Source: Desulfurococcales archaeon
GTDB taxonomy: Archaea > Thermoproteota > Thermoprotei_A > Sulfolobales > WAQK01
Assembly: GCA_027016915.1 (NCBI GenBank)
Contig: JALURJ010000273.1
Span: 1 to 22,368, forward strand
Direction: 5' to 3'
Length of the DNA: 22,368 nt
The notes below the pieces were generated by a model that saw nothing but the letters and a program-made list of their open reading frames with translations, was not told the origin of the DNA and ran no database searches. Numbering within the stretch: position 1 is the stretch's first letter; each line of letters begins with the position of its first letter. The translations under genes were made by a program, and so were the position numbers. Below, in pieces: positions 14,045 to 21,199 of the stretch.

Positions 14045-14479
14045 GTGTCCCAGGGCCTCCTATTCCCAAGCAAGGAGTGGGCCGAAGAGTTCTGCAAGAA
14101 GCTTAACGAGAACCCAGACTACAGGAATGCGGCCAGGACATGGGAGGGCAGCATAATGTTTCTTGCAACCGACCTACCTCCAAGCATAGCTGAGAAGTAT
14201 GGCCGGAGCATGGCTGGCTTTGTCCTCGACCTATACCACGGCGAGTGTAGGGGCTCCCAGTGGGCCGAGAACCCTGAGGAGGCTGAGGCCGACTATATAC
14301 TCGAGGCCACCTATGAGAACTGGAAAAAAGTGATAAGCGGCCAGCTGGGCCCTATACCGGCATTGATGAGCAGGAAGTTGCAGGTAAAGAAGGGTAGTCT
14401 AGCCGTGTTGATCCGCTACTCGGCTGCAGCCCTGGCCATGGTTAAGACCGCTCAAAAAGTACCCAGCGTCTTCAGGTAG
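14045..14479 (+). CDS. SCP2 sterol-carrier-domain protein
   Basis: This 144-residue soluble protein matches the SCP2-type lipid-binding fold: an N-terminal helix (PSKEWAEEFCKKLNENPDY), a strand segment (TWEGSIMFLATD), a middle region with DYILEATYENWKKVISGQLG, and the C-terminal KLQVKKGSLAVLIRYSAAALAMV typical of the family. SCP2 domains bind fatty acyl or other hydrophobic ligands; no catalytic residues are expected. The GTG at 14045 fits the TATA spacing. Divergent placement from citrate synthase, near prpB and prpD-like genes, may link it to lipid or propionate-yielding oxidation, but this is speculative. It ends three bases from the convergent alcohol dehydrogenase gene. Confidence 0.8.
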   Translation: MSQGLLFPSKEWAEEFCKKLNENPDYRNAARTWEGSIMFLATDLPPSIAEKYGRSMAGFVLDLYHGECRGSQWAENPEEAEADYILEATYENWKKVISGQLGPIPALMSRKLQVKKGSLAVLIRYSAAALAMVKTAQKVPSVFR

Positions 14480-14482
14480 CCC

Positions 14483-15658
14483 CTATTCAGCCATCCTTTT
14501 GACCAGCTCAACTACATCCTCCCTGGAAGGGAAGACGGGGTTGAACACCAGGTCGGGATCCTGGAACGTCTCATCAACTATCCTCTCCACCTCGGTTTTC
14601 ACAGCCCTGACGTCGCCTCCTGCCTGGGCCACGGTTTCAGGTTGCCCCACCCGGCGGTAGAGGTTCCGTATAGCTTCGGCCAGGCTGCCAGCGCTTACGC
14701 CAGCCATCATTTCAAGGTATCTTAGCAGCTTCTCGTACTTCTCGGCAGCCTCGCCGCTCCTTGCAGCATTATACTCCACCACATAGGGCAACACTATGCC
14801 CACCGAGGTTCCATGCGGGAGGCTGGCCACAGGGCCCACGGCGTGGGCGACAGCGTGGGCTAGGCCAAGGCCGCTATTGCTGAAAGCCATGCCAGCCATG
14901 GTTGCTGCCAGATGCATCCTTTCACGGGCCTCCATGTCGCCGGGGTCCTCAACGGCCCGCGGAAGGAATCTAAATACAGTTTCTGCAGCCTTGAAGGCTA
15001 GAGCGTCGGTAAAGTCGCTTGCCTCGCTGGATACAGCCGCCTCAACGGCGTGAGCCAGTACGTCGATACCTGTAGACACTGTGAGCTTGCGGGGCATGGT
15101 CTTGGCCAGCTCAGGGTCCAGCACCGCTATCGTGGGTACCACTTCTGGCGAGCCCAGCGCCACCTTCTTCTTCCCTCCCTCGACAGGTTCGGATAGAACT
15201 ATTCCAAGCGTCGCTTCGCTCCCTGTACCGCTCGTGGTGGGTATAGCTACCAGCACACATTTCCTGCCGATACCCATCCACTCGAAGGGGGTGATGCCCC
15301 TAATGTCGTAGTCTGGCCTCTCATACTTAACCCAGGCACCCTTAGCTGCATCGATCACGCTTCCACCGCCAACGGCTATTATTGCCTGAGGTTTGAACTC
15401 CTGGGCAAGCCTGCCAATCTCCTCAGCCTGGCTGAAGAGGGGCTCTGGCTCAACCTTGTCATACACGGCCACCTCGACTCCGGCGCTTCTCAGCGAGTTT
15501 TCAACACGATTAATGAAGCCCAGGCCTGCCACCACAGGGTCCGTCACTATGAGGGCCTTCCTCCAGCCCATGCTTGAAGCGAGCTCCCCGACCATGTCCA
15601 GCGAGCCCGAACCATAGTATATGAGCCTAGGCAGAGAGAACACGTGCATCCGCAACAC
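14483..15658 (-). CDS. iron-containing (group III) alcohol dehydrogenase family protein
   Basis: The 391-residue protein has the group III metal-dependent dehydrogenase layout. NAD(P) binding is marked by GGGSVIDAAKG (residues 97-107) and TTSGTGSE (141-148). The four metal ligands are visible as Asp199 and His203 (GIDVLAHAVE), His268 (GLGLAHAVAH) and His282 (SLPHGTSV). The family oxidises or reduces alcohols, glycerol, lactaldehyde or related substrates, and the specific one cannot be told. The GTG at 15658 is supported by a TATA box 26 bases upstream; TTG 15655 and ATG 15649 are close alternatives. It is divergent from surface protein C and convergent with the SCP2 gene. Confidence 0.9.
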   Translation of the reverse strand: MLRMHVFSLPRLIYYGSGSLDMVGELASSMGWRKALIVTDPVVAGLGFINRVENSLRSAGVEVAVYDKVEPEPLFSQAEEIGRLAQEFKPQAIIAVGGGSVIDAAKGAWVKYERPDYDIRGITPFEWMGIGRKCVLVAIPTTSGTGSEATLGIVLSEPVEGGKKKVALGSPEVVPTIAVLDPELAKTMPRKLTVSTGIDVLAHAVEAAVSSEASDFTDALAFKAAETVFRFLPRAVEDPGDMEARERMHLAATMAGMAFSNSGLGLAHAVAHAVGPVASLPHGTSVGIVLPYVVEYNAARSGEAAEKYEKLLRYLEMMAGVSAGSLAEAIRNLYRRVGQPETVAQAGGDVRAVKTEVERIVDETFQDPDLVFNPVFPSREDVVELVKRMAE

Positions 15659-15682
15659 CGAGATATTTTTCCGAGCACCCCG

Positions 15683-15689
15683 TATAAAA
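15683..15689 (-). promoter_or_regulatory. TATA box for the alcohol dehydrogenase gene
   Basis: TTTTATA on the minus strand is centred 26-28 bases before the GTG at 15658, a strong leaderless arrangement that decides the start codon. Confidence 0.6.
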
Positions 15690-15700
15690 CGGGTCTGCGA

Positions 15701-15713
15701 AATATTATTAAAA
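15701..15713 (+). promoter_or_regulatory. TATA-like box for surface protein C
   Basis: AATATTATTAAAA would place the transcript start near 15733, leaving a leader of about 25 bases that contains AAGGTGGGG (15736-15744) as ribosome binding site for the ATG at 15758. Confidence 0.45.
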
Positions 15714-15757
15714 CACCCGACCTCAGCCCTATATCAAGGTGGGGGGATGGTGGGGCA

Positions 15758-17254
15758 ATGCCCAGGCCCCGCACACTTGTAGCCCCACTCCTACTCATGT
15801 TGCTGCTAAGCCCAGCTTTAGGCCAGCCGCAAGCTGCAGGCCAGACGCCCACCTCCACACTACCTATAGTATCTGTAAGGACGGAGGCCCCAGCCACGAC
15901 AACCATCAAGGTGTTCTCAGACGGCTCAGTAGTCCTGAGCGGTAAGGGCTCCGTGAAGGCAGAGACCAATGTCTCCGGCATCCTCAACGTATCTTTCAAG
16001 CCTTCCACCAAAGGCTTCACATTATCGGTGCAGCTGAGCAGCTCCCCAAGCGCGGGCTCCAGTATGCCGCCATTCCCCATGCCCACAATATACTTCAAGT
16101 CCCAAGGTAACATCTCAAGCACGCCCAGCAAGATAACTCTCAACCAAGAGTCCAGCGTGATTATGGGTATGCCAAGCGTTCCCGGAGCTTCCAAGGCATC
16201 TGTGAATGCTACGCTCACAGTTGAGGCCCTCAAGGAGGAGCACCGCGTGAACTTCGCCTACGAGGAACATAGAACGCAGCATGTCTACCAGCTTGTGAAC
16301 TACTCGGAGCTGGGCAACATTCCCGGAGTCCACCTAGTAGAGTATAGGGAGTATACCGATGAGAGGAATATAACCCACGTGATACTTAGAGGCTGGTGGG
16401 ACATCGAGGAATACCTGTACAATACTACGAGCGAGGATAAGGGGGGAATAAGGGAAATTCTGGATGCCTACGAATCACTGTTCGTCGAAGAGGCCTCTGC
16501 CAAGTATAACGCTACCCTAAAGTTCGGATTCGTAGGCCTGGCGTTAAACCTGAACGTCGAGGCCGAGTGCAGCCCGGAGGACATCGTAGCCATACTACAG
16601 GCGCTGAAAACCATATCAACACTCCGGACAGCACCCCCGGAGTCTATCCCCATCCCGCCACCCCGCATGCCTACAGGCCCGCAGATGCCCCTCAACGTCT
16701 CCTCGCAGGGCCTCGCCTCCCTATCTGAACTTGGAACCTACATGTACAACATCTTCGAAATTGTGCCTTCAGAGGCGAGGTTGACAATACAGGTGGCAGA
16801 GGGATCGATGTACGTCGAGTACACTACTCCAAGGTTCCGGGCCAAAGATTCCAGGGATCCCTCAGAAACCCTTGCCCTAACCATCGAAGCGTTGAGAAAG
16901 GCCATCGACGCCGCTGAGACCATGGGTCTCGACGCTAGCTTCCTGAGAGCCGTGCTTGACGGAAGAGCCGTGCTTGAACCAGGAGATCACAACGTAGAAA
17001 TAAGTGTCAGGGAGGCGAGATTCAGCGATATCGGAAGCATACCCATACAGGTTAGGATGACCGAAACAACGACCACAACCACTACAACCACAACAACTAC
17101 AACAACTACAACGACCACAACAACAAGTCAAACCACCTCGGAGACTACAACGACGACCACGGGCAGAGAGATCCCTACATTGATGCTGGGAGCAGCGGTA
17201 GTAGTTGTCATCATAGTGGCAGGGCTAGTAATGTTTCTCAGAAAAGGCTCTTAG
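15758..17254 (+). CDS. secreted Thr-stalked membrane-anchored surface protein, paralog C
   Basis: This 498-residue protein is almost the same length as paralog A (499). It has a signal peptide (TLVAPLLLMLLLSPALG), an ectodomain with many NxS/T sequons, a stalk of 20 consecutive threonines followed by SQTTSE and six more, then a membrane helix (LMLGAAVVVVIIVAGLVMF) and a short basic tail. It shares with A and B the N-terminal TTIKVFSDGSVVLSGKG and the C-terminal LEPGDHNVEISVREARFSD. A Pro-rich loop (PIPPPRMPTGPQMP) interrupts the middle. The ATG at 15758 is chosen because it starts the signal peptide; the open frame upstream overlaps the promoter. Thr stalks of archaeal surface proteins are usually O-glycosylated spacers that lift the ectodomain through the S-layer. 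Ligand or partner unknown. Confidence 0.87.
   Translation: MPRPRTLVAPLLLMLLLSPALGQPQAAGQTPTSTLPIVSVRTEAPATTTIKVFSDGSVVLSGKGSVKAETNVSGILNVSFKPSTKGFTLSVQLSSSPSAGSSMPPFPMPTIYFKSQGNISSTPSKITLNQESSVIMGMPSVPGASKASVNATLTVEALKEEHRVNFAYEEHRTQHVYQLVNYSELGNIPGVHLVEYREYTDERNITHVILRGWWDIEEYLYNTTSEDKGGIREILDAYESLFVEEASAKYNATLKFGFVGLALNLNVEAECSPEDIVAILQALKTISTLRTAPPESIPIPPPRMPTGPQMPLNVSSQGLASLSELGTYMYNIFEIVPSEARLTIQVAEGSMYVEYTTPRFRAKDSRDPSETLALTIEALRKAIDAAETMGLDASFLRAVLDGRAVLEPGDHNVEISVREARFSDIGSIPIQVRMTETTTTTTTTTTTTTTTTTTTTSQTTSETTTTTTGREIPTLMLGAAVVVVIIVAGLVMFLRKGS
17066..17161 (+). repeat. ACN codon tract encoding the Thr stalk
   Basis: Twenty consecutive ACN codons (17066-17125), a six-codon SQTTSE break, then six more Thr codons. 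All four synonymous Thr codons are mixed, so this is a protein-level repeat rather than a pure DNA microsatellite, though length variation between strains would be expected. Confidence 0.85.
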
Positions 17255-17255
17255 A

Positions 17256-17290
17256 AGCTGCAACCAGCCAGGGCTGGGAGGAATGCAGCT
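17256..17290 (+). terminator. hairpin directly after surface protein C
   Basis: AGCTGCA (17256-17262) pairs with TGCAGCT (17284-17290), and inside it CCAGC (17264-17268) pairs with GCTGG (17273-17277) around a four-base loop. The structure starts two bases after the stop codon. No T-run follows at once, but T-rich sequence lies about 20 bases on. It may protect the 3' end, end transcription, or be part of a small RNA. Confidence 0.4.
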
Positions 17291-17296
17291 AGGAGA

Positions 17297-17330
17297 GGTA
17301 AAAACACACTTATTTCTATCTATAAAAACG
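17297..17330. terminator. A/T-rich tract between convergent surface protein C and trpB2
   Basis: On the plus strand CTTATTTCTATC, and on the minus strand two T5 runs (17324-17328 and near 17300-17304), give T-rich ends for both convergent genes. CTATAAAAAC (17320-17329) also resembles a TATA box, but no rightward gene starts near it. Confidence 0.35.
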
Positions 17331-17348
17331 CGTATAGGGAAGGCCCGG

Positions 17349-18692
17349 TCAGCGTGTATTTATGGCTAGCTCCCTCGGCTCATAGTCCTTCAGCCTCCCC
17401 TCCAGAAAGTCCTCATAGCCTTTCAGGTCGAGGAGGCCGTGGCCGCTTAGGTTGAAGAGTATGACTACCGGTTCGCCGGTTCTCTTCGCCTCCCTGGCCA
17501 GGTCTATCACTGCCTTGACGGCATGTGCTGTTTCGGGCGCGGCTACTATTCCCTCGGTCTCGGCCAGGAGCCTGGCGGCGGCGAATACCTCGTTTTGATG
17601 GTAGGCGCGGGCCTCCACATAGCCGTGGTTTAGCAGGATGCTTAGGGTGGGGGCGACCCCGTGGTACCTGAGACCCCCGGCATGGATGGGGGGCACCTTG
17701 TAGCTGTGGCCCACGGTGTGCATCTTCAGAAGGGGTGTTAGTTTGCCCGTGTCGCCGTAGTCGTAGGTGTAGATCCCCCTCGTCATGGTGGGCGAGGCTT
17801 TAGGCTCTGCTGCGACGAACCTGGTCTCCGACTTGCCTTTCAGCCGGTCCGCCATGAAGGGATAGGCTAGACCAGCAAAGTTGCTGCCCCCGCCCACGCA
17901 CCCCACTATTACGTCGGGGTACTCGCCGATCAGCTCCATCTGCATCTTGGCTTCTAGGCCTATAACGGTCTGGTGAAGAAGCACATGGTTCAGCACGCTG
18001 CCTAGGCAGTATCTGGCGTTCTCATCCCTCAGCACATCTTCTATCGCCTCACTGATCGCTATGCCGAGGCTGCCGGGGTGCTCCGGGTCCTCAGCCAGAA
18101 ATTTTCGGCCAACCTCCGTCCTGTCGCTGGGAGACGGAAACACCTCAGCGCCATACAGCATCATTAGTACTCTTCTGTAGGGCTTTTGGATATAGCTGCT
18201 CCTAGTCATGTAGACCCTTACCTTCAGTCCGAACATCGCTCCAGCCAGGGCCAGCGCCGAGCCCCACTGTCCCGCTCCCGTCTCAGTAACCACCCTCTCA
18301 ACGCCCTGAACCATGTTATAGTAGACCTGAGCGGTCGCCGTGTTGGACTTGTGGCTTCCCGTGGGCGAAACCCCCTCATACTTATAGTAGATTCTGGCAG
18401 GCGTGTCGAGCATCTCCTCGAGCCTCCTGGCCCTGGCTAGGGGGGTCGGTCTGCCAAGCCTCACGTATACCTCTCTAACCTCCTCGGGTATTGGGATGGT
18501 TCGTTCCCCGCTGGTCTCCTGTCTTACAAGTTCTCTGGCGAAGAGCCTCTCGAGAGCTCTAGGATCCAGCGGTTTGCCTGTTGAGGGATCCAGCGGTGGT
18601 GGCACTGGTTCGGGGAGGTCGGGCAGAATATTGTACCACTTTTCAGGTAGAAGGTCGGGGTTAAGATGTATTCTTAGACGGGTTAAATCCAT
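17349..18692 (-). CDS. trpB2: tryptophan synthase beta chain, TrpB2 type
   Basis: TrpB makes tryptophan from indole and serine (some TrpB2 forms prefer O-phosphoserine) with PLP. The protein of about 447 residues has the TrpB2-specific N-terminus (LPEKWYNILPDLPEPVPPPL), the PLP lysine Lys115 in PTGSHKSNTA, TETGAGQWGSALALAG with the catalytic-site glutamate, and the phosphate loop GCVGGGSNFAG. TrpB2 proteins are longer than TrpB1 and lack the usual TrpA contact features; no trpA is in the window. I place the start at ATG 18692, because known TrpB2 proteins begin just before this motif and a TATA box (18739-18746) and GGAGGGA (18707-18713) lie upstream; the frame open to 18812 would overlap the promoter. 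It is divergent from ilvE. Confidence 0.92.
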   Translation of the reverse strand: MDLTRLRIHLNPDLLPEKWYNILPDLPEPVPPPLDPSTGKPLDPRALERLFARELVRQETSGERTIPIPEEVREVYVRLGRPTPLARARRLEEMLDTPARIYYKYEGVSPTGSHKSNTATAQVYYNMVQGVERVVTETGAGQWGSALALAGAMFGLKVRVYMTRSSYIQKPYRRVLMMLYGAEVFPSPSDRTEVGRKFLAEDPEHPGSLGIAISEAIEDVLRDENARYCLGSVLNHVLLHQTVIGLEAKMQMELIGEYPDVIVGCVGGGSNFAGLAYPFMADRLKGKSETRFVAAEPKASPTMTRGIYTYDYGDTGKLTPLLKMHTVGHSYKVPPIHAGGLRYHGVAPTLSILLNHGYVEARAYHQNEVFAAARLLAETEGIVAAPETAHAVKAVIDLAREAKRTGEPVVILFNLSGHGLLDLKGYEDFLEGRLKDYEPRELAINTR

Positions 18693-18706
18693 TGGCGCAT
18701 CTTTAT

Positions 18707-18746
18707 CCCTCCGCCACCAGTCCTGGGTGCACCCGTAGTATATAAA
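18707..18746 (-). promoter_or_regulatory. trpB2 promoter and ribosome binding site
   Basis: On the minus strand TTTATATA (18739-18746) precedes GGAGGGA (18707-18713), which lies 14 bases before the ATG at 18692. The spacing is long but the arrangement favours this start over the longer frame. Confidence 0.45.
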
Positions 18747-18791
18747 CCATTCCCACAACCTGCCCACGATCCGCCGAGCGTGTGGGGAACC

Positions 18792-18824
18792 ATTAAATCC
18801 CTCTAAACCCAATACGGTGGTGAT
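18792..18824 (+). promoter_or_regulatory. ilvE promoter and ribosome binding site
   Basis: ATTAAAT (18792-18798) is the TATA-like element, and GGTGAT (18819-18824), five bases before the ATG at 18830, is a good Shine-Dalgarno match. Confidence 0.5.
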
Positions 18825-18829
18825 GAGGC

Positions 18830-19738
18830 ATGACCAGGCTAGTCTGGTTTAACGGCAGGCTCGTCGGTATAGAGGAGGCCACGATCAGTGTCTCTACCCA
18901 TGCACTTCACTACGGCACAGCGGTGTTTGAGGGGATAAGGGCCTACTGGACCGCTAAGGGGAGGCCGGCGATCTTCAGGCTCAACGACCATATTAGGAGG
19001 TTCTTCGTCTCAGCCAAGATTTACAGACTAGAAATACCTTACACGGAGGATGAGATAGCCGAAGCATGTAAGATGGTTGTTAGGGAGAACAAGCTGAGGG
19101 ACGCCTATATAAGGCCAATAGCCTACCTGGCTACCACCGAGCTGGGCATAAAGGCCAAAGACAGAAGAGCCGGAGTGGCGGTGCTGGCCAAGGAGTGGGG
19201 CAAATACCTGGGCGAAGCGTACGAGAAGGGTGCCAGGGTCGCAGTGTCGCCTTGGAGAAGGCTGCCCTCATTCTCCTTCCCAACCACAGCAAAGGCAAGC
19301 GGCCACTACATCAACAGCTTCCTAGCGGCCATGGACGCTTATGAGAAGGGCTTCGACGAAGCAATACTTCTCGACCACCGCGGCTTCGTGAGTGAGGGCA
19401 CAGGCGAGAACCTCTTCATAGTGAAGGACCAGGTGGTCTACACGCCGCCTCTCCAGGCCTCCATACTCCCCGGGATCACCAGGGACACTATAATCACCCT
19501 GCTCAGGGACATGGGCATAGAGGTTGTGGAAAGAGACATAACCCTAGGCGAGCTCCTAGCAGCCGATGAAGCCTTCTTCACCGGCACAGCAGCCGAGGTC
19601 ACCCCGGTGGTGGAGGTTGACAATATCAAGATAGGCGACGGCAGGCCCGGCCCCCTTACTAGAAAGCTGCAGAAACTGTATAGTGACGTGGTCAGGGGAA
19701 AAATAGACAAGTATGAGGACTGGCTGGCCTACGTCTAA
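18830..19738 (+). CDS. ilvE: branched-chain amino acid aminotransferase
   Basis: IlvE transfers an amino group between glutamate and the keto acids of Leu, Ile and Val, using PLP (fold type IV). The 302-residue protein has VFEGIRAYWTAKGRPAIFRL, the Lys155 Schiff-base residue in TAKASGHYINSFLA, FDEAILLDHRGFVSEGTGEN with its PLP-binding glutamate, and LPGITRDTII. All are signature positions of class IV aminotransferases of the IlvE subgroup; D-amino-acid and aminodeoxychorismate lyase members lack VFEGIRAY. The ATG at 18830 has a well-spaced ribosome binding site. It is divergent from trpB2, so two amino-acid genes share a 137-base control region. The methyltransferase follows 24 bases later. 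Confidence 0.95.
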   Translation: MTRLVWFNGRLVGIEEATISVSTHALHYGTAVFEGIRAYWTAKGRPAIFRLNDHIRRFFVSAKIYRLEIPYTEDEIAEACKMVVRENKLRDAYIRPIAYLATTELGIKAKDRRAGVAVLAKEWGKYLGEAYEKGARVAVSPWRRLPSFSFPTTAKASGHYINSFLAAMDAYEKGFDEAILLDHRGFVSEGTGENLFIVKDQVVYTPPLQASILPGITRDTIITLLRDMGIEVVERDITLGELLAADEAFFTGTAAEVTPVVEVDNIKIGDGRPGPLTRKLQKLYSDVVRGKIDKYEDWLAYV

Positions 19739-19762
19739 CCCCCTTAGGGTGGGGTCCTGGTA

Positions 19763-21199
19763 TTGGGTGCTTCGGCTAGGAGGATCTATGGTGTGCATCT
19801 AACGCCCATAGAGGTGTTCAGGAAATTCATTCTGCCCGAAATCAAGCCCCACATCTACAGGTACCTGTGGGTCGACATGTTCGCCGGGGAGGGAAACCTG
19901 GTACTACCCCTTCTAGAACTCGTGTCTCCTGGGAGGAGGAGAGAATTCTTCGAGAAGCACGTGTTCCTCTACGACATCCAGGAAGAGATGGTTGAGAAGG
20001 CCAGGGAGAACGCCGAGGCCTACGGTATACCGCGGAGCCTAGCGGAGAGGAACATAGAAGTGAGGGACACCCTCATCGATTATCCCTCCCACCTGCTAAA
20101 CAGGGGGCTGCCAGTATATCATGTAACTAACCCACCCTACCTCTACCTCGGCTACATTAGAAAGCACCGGGAGGCTTGGCATTTACTCAGGTACTTTGAA
20201 GGGGAGAATGAGGGGTACCAGGACCTCTACCAGCTCGCACTGATCAATGATGCGAGGCACGGACTGGAGAAAATGATCTACATAATTCCGACCAACTTCC
20301 TCTACGGGTACTCGGTCTCCAACAAGATAAGGAGGGATCTCCTCAAGCTGTACACCATAAAGAAGGTGGTGGTACTGGAGAAGGGTGTGTTTGAGGAGAC
20401 GGGCACCAACGTAGCCATATGCTTCTTTGAGAGGAAGAAGAGGCCGGGACACGGGCCTCAGAGGTTTCCAGGCATGAAGCTCTACGCCAATGGGGCCATA
20501 GTTAGGAGAACCTATACCCTGGATCCCCGCCACCACTACAGGGCTGGCACAGAGTTCGAGGAGTTTGTCGAGCGGTGTAAGGCGCCCCTACCCCTACGCG
20601 TAAACTACTACCTCACCCTGGACGAGGTGCGTCGTTGCCCAGGGGACATGGAGCTGGAGTTGATTGACGCCAACACATATATGGGGGGAAGGTATAGGCG
20701 CCTCAAAGTGAGGGTATGTAGAGAACTTTACAGGAGAGTTAAGGGCAACATCCTATTCGTACGCACCCTGGATACCGGCACCCGGAACGGGAGGGCCGGC
20801 CTCTATACTGTAAGGGAGGTTTTCGGCGTCGACGGTGTGCTCGTCACCAGGGCCAAGTATAGGACACACCCCATCCATGTATTCCTGGAACCCGAGGTGC
20901 CAGCGGAGGATCAACTCCTCCTCCGGGACTATTTCAATACGCTTCTCGAGTACTTCCGAAGTATAACTGATAGCGAGTTCATGACTACCTACAAGTATTC
21001 CAATGCAGAGTACACTAGAAAGTACCTGGGCCTAATACAGGTCCGGAAGCTTATAGAGACGTTCCCTCTCCTCAGCCTCAACCCTCAGAGTCGGGCCCGC
21101 CTCGAGGAGCTTGTTGAAAGGGGGGACGGCAAGGCCCTAGCCGACTTTGTATGTGAAGCCAATAGGAGGAATACCCGCGGCCCCTACCCTATAGCGTAG
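19763..21199 (+). CDS. DNA (adenine-N6) methyltransferase, N12-type class
   Basis: The 478-residue protein is a SAM-dependent DNA methyltransferase. Motif I is DMFAGEGN (residues 38-45), an acidic motif II follows in FLYDIQEEMV, and motif IV is TNPPYLYLG (NPPY at 123-126), the catalytic tetrapeptide of N6-adenine or N4-cytosine enzymes. YIIPTNFLYG and GTNVAICFFERKK follow in the order of TaqI/Eco57I-like enzymes, so the C-terminal part (about 270-478) is the likely target-recognition region. No endonuclease domain or neighbouring restriction gene is visible. The start is TTG 19763 with GGTGGGG eight bases upstream; it probably reads through from ilvE. Its 3' end overlaps the convergent DUF411 gene by 16 bases. 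A role in modification only, or a lost restriction partner, cannot be told apart. Confidence 0.8.
   Translation: MGASARRIYGVHLTPIEVFRKFILPEIKPHIYRYLWVDMFAGEGNLVLPLLELVSPGRRREFFEKHVFLYDIQEEMVEKARENAEAYGIPRSLAERNIEVRDTLIDYPSHLLNRGLPVYHVTNPPYLYLGYIRKHREAWHLLRYFEGENEGYQDLYQLALINDARHGLEKMIYIIPTNFLYGYSVSNKIRRDLLKLYTIKKVVVLEKGVFEETGTNVAICFFERKKRPGHGPQRFPGMKLYANGAIVRRTYTLDPRHHYRAGTEFEEFVERCKAPLPLRVNYYLTLDEVRRCPGDMELELIDANTYMGGRYRRLKVRVCRELYRRVKGNILFVRTLDTGTRNGRAGLYTVREVFGVDGVLVTRAKYRTHPIHVFLEPEVPAEDQLLLRDYFNTLLEYFRSITDSEFMTTYKYSNAEYTRKYLGLIQVRKLIETFPLLSLNPQSRARLEELVERGDGKALADFVCEANRRNTRGPYPIA

Noticed and set aside
15644..15757. longer surface protein C N-terminus
   Set aside because: The extra 38 residues precede a clear signal peptide at ATG 15758 and cover the promoter of the divergent dehydrogenase.
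17066..17125. ACN tract as a CRISPR or microsatellite array
   Set aside because: There are no spacers, the codons vary, and the tract is in frame within a surface protein stalk.
17320..17329. CTATAAAAAC as a rightward promoter
   Set aside because: No rightward gene begins within 1.4 kb, and the position fits an A/T-rich terminator between convergent genes.
18693..18812. longer TrpB2 N-terminus from 18812
   Set aside because: The 40 extra residues overlap the TATA and ribosome-binding elements and do not look like TrpB2.
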